From: an uncultured Roseibium sp.
GTDB taxonomy: Bacteria > Pseudomonadota > Alphaproteobacteria > Rhizobiales > Stappiaceae
Reading direction: 5' to 3'
Assembly: GCF_963669205.1 (NCBI RefSeq)
Contig: NZ_OY769915.1
Location: 93,501-157,500 of the forward strand
DNA length: 64,000 nucleotides
Shown: positions 8,357 to 17,185 of the stretch, piece by piece
Layout of the letters: each line of letters begins with the position of its first letter
Position numbering within the stretch: the first letter of the stretch is position 1
Position numbers and translations under genes: made by a program
Notes under the pieces: generated by a model
Told to the model about the DNA's origin: nothing
What the model saw: the letters and a program-made list of their open reading frames with translations, nothing else
Databases searched by the model: none

Positions 8357-9865
8357 TCAGTTCGGCGTATCCGTCTCAACGATTTCGACCTTGTAGCCCC
8401 AGAGCCGCTCGACATGCTTGAGAGTTGCGGCCCTGCTTTCCGGATCAAGCGGAACGGAGTTGCGCCGGATGGCCTTCAGATGCAGGCACCGGTCTCCGAG
8501 AAGATCGGCATCGGCGACCTGGATCTCCGGTTCAAGCGCCGCAAGGTCATGGTCGCGCGCAAGGGCGTCACGCACATGCCGGTAACCCTGCTCATTGTGG
8601 ATGCCGGTCACCGTGCAATAGCGCGACGATGATTCGTCCGACAGGGCGAACATCCTGAACCGCCGGATCACGGCAGGCGAAAGAAACTGCTGGATAAAGC
8701 TTTCGTCTCGATAGTTGGCCCATGCGTGTCTCAAGACACTGCGCCAGTCGCCGCTTCCGGCGAGATCCGGAAACCACTCCCGGTCCTCCTCGGTCGGGTC
8801 CAGGCACACACGCCTGATATCGTCCATCATGGCGAACCCGAGCGCGTAGGGATTGATCCCGGAAAAACGCGGATCGTCGAAGTCCGGCTGGGTCAGCACG
8901 TTGGTGTGGCTGTGAAGGATCTCCAGCATCGCGCCGTCGCTGATCCGTCCCTGTTCATGCAGCTTGTTCAAAATGTAGTAGTGCACGAAGCTGGCACAGC
9001 CTTCGTTCATGACCTTCGTCTGTTTCTGCGGATAGAAGTATTGCCCGATATTGCGCACGATCCTGAGGATTTCGCGCTGCCATGTGGTCAGAACGGGGCT
9101 GTAGTGTTCCAGGAAATAGAGCAGGTTCTCTTCCGGCAGATGCATGTCGCGCTTGCGGTCGAGAAGCTCCGTATCTGTCGACGCCTGACCGCGCGCGGGG
9201 TTCAGTATGGTGTTCCAGAGATAGTGGACATTCTGTTCGGCCGCGGCGATCCGTTCGCGGCGCTGCTCCTCTGCTTCGCGCAGGGAGGGCTGGCGTGGAC
9301 GGCGATGCCGGAAGACGCCGTGCGGCATGAGGGAATGCGCGGCGTCGAGCGTTGCCTCAACCTCGCTGAGACCATGCTTTTCCTCGCAACAGGCAATGAA
9401 CTTGCGCGCGTATTCGAGGTAGTCGAGAATGCCGTCGGCATCCGTCCATTGCCGGAACAGGTGGTTGGACTTGAAGAAGTGGTTGTGACCGAAGGCGGCA
9501 TGCGCCATCACCAGCGCCTGCAGCGGCATGGTGTTCTCTTCCAGACAATAGCTGATGCAGGGGTTGGAATTGATCACGATCTCATAGGCGAGTCCGCGCG
9601 CGCCCTTTCGGTAAAGGCGCTCGTGGCCCAGAAAGTGTTTTCCGAACGACCAGTGATGATACATCAGCGGCATGCCGATCGAGGAGTAGGCGTCCAGCAT
9701 CTGTTCGGACGAAATGATTTCGATCTGGTTCGGATAGAAATCCAGCCCGAGGTCATCGCGGGCGACGTCCTCGATGGCGTCCAGCGTCCGCCGCAGCGTG
9801 TCGAAGTCCCAGTCGGCCTGGTCGAACAAAAGATCGGATTTCGGTTTCGGCGCGCGTTTAGCCAT
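8357..9865 (-). CDS. SpoVR family protein (YcgB-like)
   Basis: The ATG at 9865 overlaps the end of the upstream gene by 8 nt and gives 502 residues (MAKRAPKPKSDLLFDQADWD), the usual SpoVR length. The family is conserved and its biochemical role is not settled. It is named from Bacillus spore cortex formation and is YcgB in E. coli. It is very often encoded with PrkA and YeaH, as here, and the three probably act in one stress or starvation pathway. No signal peptide or membrane segment is seen, so it should be cytoplasmic. A longer in-frame start would extend far into the upstream gene and is unlikely. Confidence 0.9.
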   Translation of the reverse strand: MAKRAPKPKSDLLFDQADWDFDTLRRTLDAIEDVARDDLGLDFYPNQIEIISSEQMLDAYSSIGMPLMYHHWSFGKHFLGHERLYRKGARGLAYEIVINSNPCISYCLEENTMPLQALVMAHAAFGHNHFFKSNHLFRQWTDADGILDYLEYARKFIACCEEKHGLSEVEATLDAAHSLMPHGVFRHRRPRQPSLREAEEQRRERIAAAEQNVHYLWNTILNPARGQASTDTELLDRKRDMHLPEENLLYFLEHYSPVLTTWQREILRIVRNIGQYFYPQKQTKVMNEGCASFVHYYILNKLHEQGRISDGAMLEILHSHTNVLTQPDFDDPRFSGINPYALGFAMMDDIRRVCLDPTEEDREWFPDLAGSGDWRSVLRHAWANYRDESFIQQFLSPAVIRRFRMFALSDESSSRYCTVTGIHNEQGYRHVRDALARDHDLAALEPEIQVADADLLGDRCLHLKAIRRNSVPLDPESRAATLKHVERLWGYKVEIVETDTPN

Positions 9866-11180
9866 GGCCCTGCCCCGAGGGTTCGCGCGCGAAGAGTTCG
9901 CGGAAGACCGGATAGATATCAGCGGCCGTCGCGACGCGTTTTCTCGCAAAATTCGGCCAGGCTTCCGCCACGCGTCCATAGGACTCCCAAAGCTCCATGC
10001 CGGTTGCCTCGCTGTTGATCAGCTGCGCTTCGTCCTCGCCGACGATCTCGACATAGGCGAAATACTGGCAGACCTGCATGAGGTCTTCGCCAAGGAGGGT
10101 GGCACAGCGCCGGGAGTCGCCGCCGAAGTTCTCACCGTCCGAAGCCTGTGCCGCGTAAATGTTCCATTCCGACGGCGGGTAACGATCCCGGATGATGTCC
10201 TTCATGACGACAAGCGCCGTACTGACGACGGTTCCGCCTGTCTGCGGGGAGTAGAAGAATGTGTCTTCATCGACCTCCGAGGCATCATGGGTGTGCCGTA
10301 TGAAAACGATGTCCGTTTTTTCGTAGCGGCGCTCCAGAAACAGGTGCAGCAGCATGAAGAACCGTTTTGCCAGGTCCTTTTCGCGTTCGCCCATCGAGGC
10401 GGACACGTCCATCAGGCAGAACATAACGGCATTGGCGTTCGGTTCCGGCTGCTGGACGAAATGGTTGTAGCGCACGTCCAGCGGGTCGATATAGGCGACA
10501 ATTTTGCGCCGTTTCGCCAGGATCTCGTAGGCGGCGTGCAGGTCGGTCAGTTCTGCGCGTTGTTCGGGTGTCGGTGACGCGATCTGTTCCAGCCTGAGAA
10601 TTTCCTTCAGCAGCGCCTGCGCTTCCTTGTCGGTCGGTCTTTTCAGGCCGATCCTGCGGCCAAGGGAATTGCGCATCGTCCGGGAAATATTGATGTTTGC
10701 CGGTGCGCCCGACGTGGAATAGCCGGCGCGGTGGGGACGCGTCCGTGTGATTTCCTTCAGGCTCTGCTTGACCAGGTCGGGCAGTTCCAGGTCCTCGAAG
10801 AAAAAGTCCAGGAATTCCTCTCTGGAAAGCGCAAACAGGAAATCATCCTCGCCGTCGCCGCCCGGGGCCCCCTGGCGGCCGGCTCCGGAACCGCCGCCGC
10901 GCGGCGGCTTTTCGATCCGGTCACCGGTCTGGAAGCTCTTGTTGCCGGTATAGACCCGCTCCCTGTGCCCGCCTTCGGCGCCCTTGCGGAACGAGGGTTC
11001 ACTGACCCCGTCGGTCGGTACGCTTACATCCTTGGCCCGGCCGACATCTGCGACGCCGCGCTCGCGCACGGCATCCTCGACCGCTTTCTTGATCTGGGTC
11101 CGGACCCTTTTCAGGAAGCGGCGCCTGTTGCTCAGGCTCTTGTCTTTCGGGTTCAGTCTGCGGTCGATGAAATGCGCCAT
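9858..11180 (-). CDS. yeaH: YeaH/YhbH family protein (DUF444), von Willebrand A-like
   Basis: The 440-residue protein begins MAHFIDRRLNPKDKSLSNRRRFLKRV, the hallmark of the family. It has a glycine-rich middle (about residues 85-115) and a von Willebrand factor A-like domain in the C-terminal half with the metal-site segment FCLMDVSASMGERE. It is the second gene of the prkA-yeaH-spoVR operon, 20 nt after prkA and overlapping spoVR. In E. coli YeaH works with kinase YeaG in survival of sustained nitrogen starvation; that role is knowledge from the family, not shown here. Confidence 0.92.
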   Translation of the reverse strand: MAHFIDRRLNPKDKSLSNRRRFLKRVRTQIKKAVEDAVRERGVADVGRAKDVSVPTDGVSEPSFRKGAEGGHRERVYTGNKSFQTGDRIEKPPRGGGSGAGRQGAPGGDGEDDFLFALSREEFLDFFFEDLELPDLVKQSLKEITRTRPHRAGYSTSGAPANINISRTMRNSLGRRIGLKRPTDKEAQALLKEILRLEQIASPTPEQRAELTDLHAAYEILAKRRKIVAYIDPLDVRYNHFVQQPEPNANAVMFCLMDVSASMGEREKDLAKRFFMLLHLFLERRYEKTDIVFIRHTHDASEVDEDTFFYSPQTGGTVVSTALVVMKDIIRDRYPPSEWNIYAAQASDGENFGGDSRRCATLLGEDLMQVCQYFAYVEIVGEDEAQLINSEATGMELWESYGRVAEAWPNFARKRVATAADIYPVFRELFAREPSGQGHG

Positions 11181-11200
11181 CTTTCACTCCGCCTCCCGCG

Positions 11201-13135
11201 TCACCCGGCCTTGTTGACGCGCATGTACCACTCGACCAGCCGCCTGACCTGCCGTTTGGTGTAGCCGTGACCGGTCATGCGCTCGACGAACTCGTGGTGC
11301 TTCTCGTCGGTCTTCTTGTCCCTTTTGGCGCCGAAACTGATGACAGGAAGAAGCTCTTCCACCTTGCCGAACATGCGCTTTTCGATGACCTGGCGCAGCT
11401 TCTCGTAGCGCCGCCAGTCCGGGTTCTGTCCCTGGTTCTCCGCGCGGGCGCGCAGAACGAACTTCACCACCTCGTTGCGGAAATCCCGGGAGTTCGCGAC
11501 ACCTGCCGGCTGCTCGATCTTTTCCAGTTCCTTTTCCAGAACGTCGCGGTCGAATATCTGGCCGGTGTCCGGGTCCTTGTAATCCTGTTCCTCGATCCAG
11601 GCGTCGGCATAGGCGATGTAGCGGTCGAACAGGTTCTGGCCGTAGTCCGTATAGGACTCCAGATAGGCCTTCTGGATCTCGTTGCCAATGAACTCCGCAT
11701 AATGCGGCGCCAGTTCCGTCTTGAGAAAATCGAGATAGCGGCTCTCGGTTTCGGCATCGAACTGCTCCCGCCTGATGGCCTGCTCCAGGACATACATCAG
11801 GTGGACCGGATCGGCGGAAATCTCCTCGGTGTCATGATTGAAGGTCTCCGACAGAACCTTGAAGGCAAAGCGCGTCGAAATGCCGTTCATGCCCTCGTCG
11901 ACCCCGGCCGCATCCCGGTATTCCTGGAGCGACTTCGCCTTCGGATCCGAATCCTTCAGCATCTCCCCGTCATAGACACGGAGCTTGGAGTAGAGCGTCG
12001 AGTTCTCGTGCTCGTGCAGCCGTGTCAGGACACTGAAGCGTGCCAGAAGGGGCAGTGTCTCCGGCGCGCAGGAGGCCTCCACCAGGGCACTCTGGCTCAG
12101 CAGCTTGCCATAGATATCGGCCTCGGCGCTCGCCCGAAGGCAATAGGGAACCTTCACCACGCTGATGCGATCGAGAAAGGCCTCGTTGTTCCTGTTGTTC
12201 TTGAACTGGCTCCATTCGGATTCGTTCGAATGCGCCAGGATCAATCCCTGGAACGGCAGGGCGCCGATATTCTCCGTGCCGACATAGGACCCTTCCTGCG
12301 TCGCTGTCAGCAGCGGATGCAGCACCTTGATCGGTGCCTTGAACATCTCGACGAATTCCATCATGCCCTGCGTGGTGCGGTTGAGCGCGCCCGAATAGCT
12401 GTAGGCATCCGGGTCGTCCTGACTGAATTCCTCGAGCTTGCGGATGTCGAGTTTGCCGACCAGCGCGGAGACATCCTGATTGTTTTCGTCGCCCGGTTCG
12501 GTCTTGGTGACGCCGATCTGGCGCAGCCTCGACGGGTAGAGCTTGACGATGCTGAATTTAGATATGTCGCCGTCATATTCGTCGAGGCGTTTTGTCGCCC
12601 AAGGAGAAATCAGTCCGGTCAGCAGGCGCCGCGGGATGTTGTACTTGTCTTCCAGAAGGTCGCCGACACGATTGGCACTGAAAAGGCCGAGGGGCGATTC
12701 GTAGACCGGGCTGATCTGGTCGCCGGCCTTGAGCACGTAGATCGGCTCCTGCTCCATCAGTCTCTTCAGGATTTCGGCGATGCTCGATTTGCCACCTCCG
12801 ACGGGGCCAAGCAGGTAGAGGATCTGCTTGCGCTCCTCCAACCCCTGGCTGGCATGGCGGAAAAAGCCGACAATACGCTCAATTGTCGCTTCCATTCCGT
12901 AAAGGTTCTTGAACGGGGCGTACCGTTTGATCGTCCGGTTCATGAAAATCCGGCCGAGCCTCTGATCCTGGCTCGTGTCGATGACCTCGGGTTGTCCTAT
13001 TGCGGCCATCATGCGCTCGGCGGATGTCGCGCGCATCAAGGGGTCGTCTCTGCATCCAAGCAGGTAGTCCTGGATCGTGATTTCTTCCAGGTTTCTGTTT
13101 CTGTAGTCCTCGGCGAACCGTGTGTAGATCTCCAT
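11201..13135 (-). CDS. prkA: PrkA serine protein kinase (YeaG)
   Basis: The chosen ATG at 13135 gives MEIYTRFAEDYRNRN and 644 residues, matching the family length, with GGAAG about 10 nt upstream. An AAA-like N-terminal domain carries the Walker A motif GPVGGGKSS (near residue 110), followed by the PrkA C-terminal domain related to eukaryotic kinases. YeaG/PrkA proteins phosphorylate Ser/Thr residues and link starvation to stress responses. It is the first gene of the operon with yeaH and spoVR. The AT-rich region upstream (13136-13420) should hold the promoter; I could not identify a clear sigma-54 or sigma-70 site. Confidence 0.93.
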   Translation of the reverse strand: MEIYTRFAEDYRNRNLEEITIQDYLLGCRDDPLMRATSAERMMAAIGQPEVIDTSQDQRLGRIFMNRTIKRYAPFKNLYGMEATIERIVGFFRHASQGLEERKQILYLLGPVGGGKSSIAEILKRLMEQEPIYVLKAGDQISPVYESPLGLFSANRVGDLLEDKYNIPRRLLTGLISPWATKRLDEYDGDISKFSIVKLYPSRLRQIGVTKTEPGDENNQDVSALVGKLDIRKLEEFSQDDPDAYSYSGALNRTTQGMMEFVEMFKAPIKVLHPLLTATQEGSYVGTENIGALPFQGLILAHSNESEWSQFKNNRNNEAFLDRISVVKVPYCLRASAEADIYGKLLSQSALVEASCAPETLPLLARFSVLTRLHEHENSTLYSKLRVYDGEMLKDSDPKAKSLQEYRDAAGVDEGMNGISTRFAFKVLSETFNHDTEEISADPVHLMYVLEQAIRREQFDAETESRYLDFLKTELAPHYAEFIGNEIQKAYLESYTDYGQNLFDRYIAYADAWIEEQDYKDPDTGQIFDRDVLEKELEKIEQPAGVANSRDFRNEVVKFVLRARAENQGQNPDWRRYEKLRQVIEKRMFGKVEELLPVISFGAKRDKKTDEKHHEFVERMTGHGYTKRQVRRLVEWYMRVNKAG

Positions 13136-13826
13136 GTTCCACTTCCAGCTAGGCGCTCCCAGAGTACCTGCCCCCACTTAAAGTAGATGGGACTTTCCCC
13201 TTTGCTGGCAACTTAAACTTTCGACTTTCGCAAAAATTTCGTTCTCAAAAAAAATTGCAGGAGTTTTTTGTCTTTCCGCCTTCATTCCGGCGTAAAGATC
13301 TGGTTTGCATCTGCGGAAGACTTGGAAAACGGCAGTTTTCGCCTCTTTTTTCTCCAGATTATCCGAAAATTGGGCTGTACTTTTTCAGTTATTGCAAAAA
13401 TTGCTGACTTATCCCGCGATTACACTTGAGATGAACTTGCGAAACTGTCGCCGGCACGGCTTCAAGGTCATCGATGTGTCAAGTGATCCTAGGCTATTGG
13501 CACCGTGGAACGAGCATACCATACTGATTGGCAATTCTGTCACCCGGAGCCCATCGCATGGTGGTGTCCGATCAGCTGATTCGTGGAGCGGACCGACGGC
13601 GTGATGGTCTTGCGGCGTCGACAAGGGATCGTCCGTTTTCCGGCTCTCGAAATGTCGAAAATCGAAAATTGCATCGCTTGTGAACCGGGAATTCTGGATT
13701 TGGCGCACAAACCGGATGAATATGCAGGTGTGGAAGACATACTCGATGCCGCGATGGCCCCGTGCCGTTCGCTGATCGACCTGTTGGCAAAGCCGCAAGG
13801 CGCGGCATGGACACATGGGGAGAGCT
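13136..13826. other. Long intergenic region between prkA and the ABC importer
   Basis: About 690 bases lie between two divergent operons. The left half (about 13190-13420) is much richer in A/T than its surroundings, with several A- and T-runs, and probably contains the prkA promoter. The right half is of normal composition and contains one short open frame (13652-13837). I find no convincing RNA gene, long inverted repeat or transposase fragment. Confidence 0.5.
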
Positions 13827-13837
13827 ATGCGTTTTAA
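13652..13837 (+). CDS. Doubtful small ORF upstream of the ABC importer
   Basis: A 61-residue frame (MSKIENCIACEPGILDLAHK at its start) ends 11 nt inside the following binding-protein gene, its TAA lying just after that gene's ATG. Such an overlap would allow translational coupling, and the residue composition is not absurd. There is no clear ribosome site and I recognise no family. It may be chance. Confidence 0.2.
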   Translation: MSKIENCIACEPGILDLAHKPDEYAGVEDILDAAMAPCRSLIDLLAKPQGAAWTHGESYAF

Positions 13838-15311
13838 AATGATAGGGAGTGGGCTGGTCAGCGTGTTGGCATTGGCCGCAAGCATCGGCATCGCGGAAGC
13901 CAAAAGCGATATCGTGGTCGCCATGCAGCTCGAGCCTCCGCATCTGGACCCGACCAGCGCCGCCGCCGGTGCGATCGATTCCGTGCTTTATTCCAACGTA
14001 TTCGAAGGCCTCACCCGCTTTGGTCCGGATGGCACCGTCAATCCCGGTCTGGCCGAAAGCTGGACGATATCCGAAGACGGCAAGACCTACACATTCAAGC
14101 TGAACGACGGCGTGAAGTTCCACGACGGCACGGACATGACCGCCGAGGATGTCAAGTTCAGCCTTGACCGGGCTCGGGCTGACGACAGCGCAAACGCCCA
14201 GAAAGCGCTCTTTGCCGGTATCGACAGCGTCGAGGTCGTCGACCCGCTCACCGTCAAGGTCACGCTGACGGAGGCCAACAGCAATTTCCTCTTCAACATG
14301 GCCTGGGGCGATGCGGTCATCGTCGCGCCGGAAACGATTGCCGACATCAAGACCAATCCGGTCGGGACGGGAGCCTTCCGGTTTGCAGATTGGGTCCAGG
14401 GCGACAAGATCGAACTGGAAAGGAACCCCGATTACTGGGGCACGCCGGCGCAGCTGGACAATGTCACCTTCAAGTTCATCTCCGACCCGACAGCCGCGTT
14501 CGCGTCCGTGATGGCCGAGGACGTCAACGCTTTCGTCGGGTTCCCTGCACCTGAAAACCTGCCGCAATTCGAGGCGGACCCGAGGTTCCAGGTTCTTGTC
14601 GGCTCGACGGAAGGCGAGACGATCCTGGCGATGAACAACAAGCTTCCGCCTCTCGATAACCCATTGGTGCGCTCCGCCGTCGCCCATGCGATCAACCGTC
14701 AGGCGATCATCGACGGCGCCATGTTCGGCTACGGCACGCCGATCGGAACGCATTTCGCCCCGCACAATCCGGACTATGTCGATCTGACGGGCATGAGCCA
14801 GTATGATCCGGAGCTTTCGAAAAAGCTGCTGGAGGAAGCCGGTTTCCCCGATGGCTTCGAGACAACGCTCAAACTGCCGCCGCCGTCCTATGCCCGCCGG
14901 GGCGGGGAGATCATCGCCTCGCAGCTCAGGGCTATCGGAATCGAAACCGAAATCACAAACCTGGAATGGGCGCAGTGGCTCGAACAGGTCTTCAAGGGCA
15001 AGGACTACGGCCTGACCATTGTCAGCCATACCGAACCGATGGATATCGGTATCTATGCCCGGCCGGACTACTATTTCCAGTATGACAATCCGGAGTTCCA
15101 GGCACTGTTCGCGAACATCACCAGCGAAAACGACCCTGAAAAGAGGTCGGCGCTTCTGAAGCAGGCGCAGGAGAATATCGCCGGGGACCACGTCAACGCC
15201 TACCTGTTCCAGCTGGCGTTTCCGACTGTTGCCGATGCCAGGATCAAGGGGCTCTGGAAAAACCAGCCGACACAGGCAACCGATCTGACGGGTGTCTCCT
15301 GGGAAAACTGA
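13827..15311 (+). CDS. ABC transporter substrate-binding protein, peptide/nickel family (SBP 5)
   Basis: The ATG at 13827 has GGGGAGAG upstream and gives 494 residues starting with a signal peptide (MRFKMIGSGLVSVLALAAS, cleaved near AEA). The mature part has family 5 features: PPHLDP near the start, then VYSNVFEGLTR-like and FNPGLAESWTISEDGKTYTFKL-like segments. These proteins capture oligopeptides, dipeptides, glutathione, opines or glycosides in the periplasm. No substrate can be read from the sequence. It heads an operon with two permeases, a fused ATPase and four enzyme genes, so the ligand is probably a carbon or nitrogen source. Confidence 0.9.
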   Translation: MRFKMIGSGLVSVLALAASIGIAEAKSDIVVAMQLEPPHLDPTSAAAGAIDSVLYSNVFEGLTRFGPDGTVNPGLAESWTISEDGKTYTFKLNDGVKFHDGTDMTAEDVKFSLDRARADDSANAQKALFAGIDSVEVVDPLTVKVTLTEANSNFLFNMAWGDAVIVAPETIADIKTNPVGTGAFRFADWVQGDKIELERNPDYWGTPAQLDNVTFKFISDPTAAFASVMAEDVNAFVGFPAPENLPQFEADPRFQVLVGSTEGETILAMNNKLPPLDNPLVRSAVAHAINRQAIIDGAMFGYGTPIGTHFAPHNPDYVDLTGMSQYDPELSKKLLEEAGFPDGFETTLKLPPPSYARRGGEIIASQLRAIGIETEITNLEWAQWLEQVFKGKDYGLTIVSHTEPMDIGIYARPDYYFQYDNPEFQALFANITSENDPEKRSALLKQAQENIAGDHVNAYLFQLAFPTVADARIKGLWKNQPTQATDLTGVSWEN

Positions 15312-15410
15312 TGTCACCAGGCAAGGGCGCTCGCGTTAGGCGGGCGCTCCGACGGATCAGCCGGTCACGATTATCCGGCGATGATGTGCCGGCAGGTGCA
15401 TGACGGTCTC

Positions 15411-16358
15411 ATGTTGCACTATTTCCTGAAACGCCTGGTGTCCCTGTGCCTCAGTCTCGTTGCGGCCTCCGTGCTGATTTTCCTGACACTTGAAGTCGTG
15501 CCCGGGGACCCGGCGGCCTACATGCTCGGCATCAATGCACAGGAAGACACGCTGAACGCCTTGCGCGAGCAACTGGGCCTGAATGGCACGATCCTTCAGC
15601 GGTATCTGTCCTGGGCAGGCGGCTTGCTGGTCGGCGATTTCGGGACGTCCTATACCTACCGAACACCCGTTGCCGAGCTGATCGGCGAACGCCTCTGGGT
15701 TTCGCTGCCGCTGGCTCTTTATGCGCTTTTGCTGAGCACGCTGATCGCATTTCCCGCCGGTATCTGGGCGGCGTCGAAACGGGGGACCCTTGTCGATTCC
15801 GGTGTCATGGGCGTGACCCAGCTTGGCGTGGCGATCCCGAATTTCTGGTTTGCGATGCTGATGGTGCTGATCTTTGCCATCAATCTGCGCTGGTTTTCCG
15901 CAGGCGGCTTTCCCGGATGGGAGGAAGGTTTTTTCGCGGGCATGAAAGCCCTGACGCTGCCCGCCATCGCCCTCGCCCTGCCGCAGGCAAGCATTCTGAC
16001 GCGGGTGATGCGCTCCAGCCTGCTCGACACGCTCGGCGAGGATTACATCCGTTCCGCCCGCGCCAAGGGACTCACACAGCGTCAGGCAATGTGGCGGCAT
16101 GCCCTACGCAATGCCCTCATCCCCGTGCTGACGATCATGGGTTTGCAGTTCTCCTTCCTGCTGGCGGGCGCGATCATCATCGAGAATGTGTTTTATCTAC
16201 CTGGTCTCGGCCGGCTCGTCTTTCAGGCGATCAGTTCACGCGACCTGATCGTGGTCGAGAGCGTGGTCATGCTGCTCGTTTTCGCGGTCATCCTCGTCAA
16301 TTTCGCCGTCGATCTTGCCTATGCCTGGGTGGATCCGAGATTGCGGAGGCGGCGATGA
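15411..16358 (+). CDS. ABC transporter permease, DppB family
   Basis: The start at 15411 (MLHYFLKRLVSLCLSLVAAS) is typical for DppB-type permeases and gives 315 residues; ATGs at 15381 and 15384 are possible but add a hydrophilic tail. About six membrane helices are visible, and the cytoplasmic coupling loop is at about residues 210-240 (RSARAKGLTQRQAMWRHAL). It forms the membrane channel with the next permease. The stop overlaps the next gene's start as ATGA. A 99-nt gap follows the binding protein. Confidence 0.9.
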   Translation: MLHYFLKRLVSLCLSLVAASVLIFLTLEVVPGDPAAYMLGINAQEDTLNALREQLGLNGTILQRYLSWAGGLLVGDFGTSYTYRTPVAELIGERLWVSLPLALYALLLSTLIAFPAGIWAASKRGTLVDSGVMGVTQLGVAIPNFWFAMLMVLIFAINLRWFSAGGFPGWEEGFFAGMKALTLPAIALALPQASILTRVMRSSLLDTLGEDYIRSARAKGLTQRQAMWRHALRNALIPVLTIMGLQFSFLLAGAIIIENVFYLPGLGRLVFQAISSRDLIVVESVVMLLVFAVILVNFAVDLAYAWVDPRLRRRR

Positions 16359-17185
16359 AGAGCCTTCTGCACAACAGGTCGACGCTGCCCGGAGCGCTGC
16401 TGACGCTCATCTTTGCAGGCGCGGCGATCGTCAGCCTGTTCTGGGTGCCGTATGACACCACGGTCCTCAACATCGCGGACAGGATGAAACTGCCCAGTCT
16501 TGTCCACCCGTTCGGAACGGACCAGTTCGGGCGCGATATCCTGAGCATGCTCATGGTCGGTGCGCGCACATCGATCGCGGTTGCGCTTGTCGCGGTCGGT
16601 ATCGGCATGCTGGTCGGCGTGCCGCTCGGTCTTGCCGCCGCCGCCCGCAAGGGCAGCCTGCCGGACGAGATCATCATGCGAACGAATGATCTCGTGTTCG
16701 CGTTCCCGAGCCTTCTGATTGCCGTGATGATCACCGCCGTTTTCGGTGCATCGGCGCTGAACGCCATCATCGCCATCGGCATCTTCAATATCCCGGTCTT
16801 CGCCCGCCTGACCCGCGGCGCGGCCCTGACCCTGTGGAGCCGCGAATATGTCATGGCGGCGAGGGTTGCCGGAAAGGGGCCCGCCCGGATTTCGGTGGAA
16901 CACATTCTGCCCAATGTGACTAATCTCCTGATCGTCCAGGGCACGATCCAGTTTTCACTCGGCATTCTTGCCGAGGCCGGTCTGAGTTATGTGGGCCTCG
17001 GCGCGCAGCCGCCAACCGCCAGCTGGGGACGGATGCTGGCCGACAGCCAGACCATGATTTCGCTGGCTCCGCACCTGGCGATCTTCCCCGGCATGGCGAT
17101 CCTGCTGACCGTGCTCGGTCTGAACCTTCTGGGTGACGGCTTGCGCGATCTGCTTGATCCCAGGCTTCGGAGGGCGCGCACATGA
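16355..17185 (+). CDS. ABC transporter permease, DppC family
   Basis: The start at 16355 (MKSLLHNRSTLPGALLTL) is set by the ATGA overlap with the first permease and gives 276 residues. It shows the DppC features: an N-terminal helix, the HPFGTDQFGRDILS segment before the core, and a coupling loop with AARVAGKGPARISVEHILPN. It pairs with the DppB-type permease. Its stop overlaps the ATPase start as ATGA. Confidence 0.9.
   Translation: MKSLLHNRSTLPGALLTLIFAGAAIVSLFWVPYDTTVLNIADRMKLPSLVHPFGTDQFGRDILSMLMVGARTSIAVALVAVGIGMLVGVPLGLAAAARKGSLPDEIIMRTNDLVFAFPSLLIAVMITAVFGASALNAIIAIGIFNIPVFARLTRGAALTLWSREYVMAARVAGKGPARISVEHILPNVTNLLIVQGTIQFSLGILAEAGLSYVGLGAQPPTASWGRMLADSQTMISLAPHLAIFPGMAILLTVLGLNLLGDGLRDLLDPRLRRART

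Noticed and set aside
13491..13510. TTGGCACC-like sequence resembling a sigma-54 promoter
   Set aside because: The GG and GC pairs are not at the required 10-nt spacing, so it does not fit the -24/-12 consensus.
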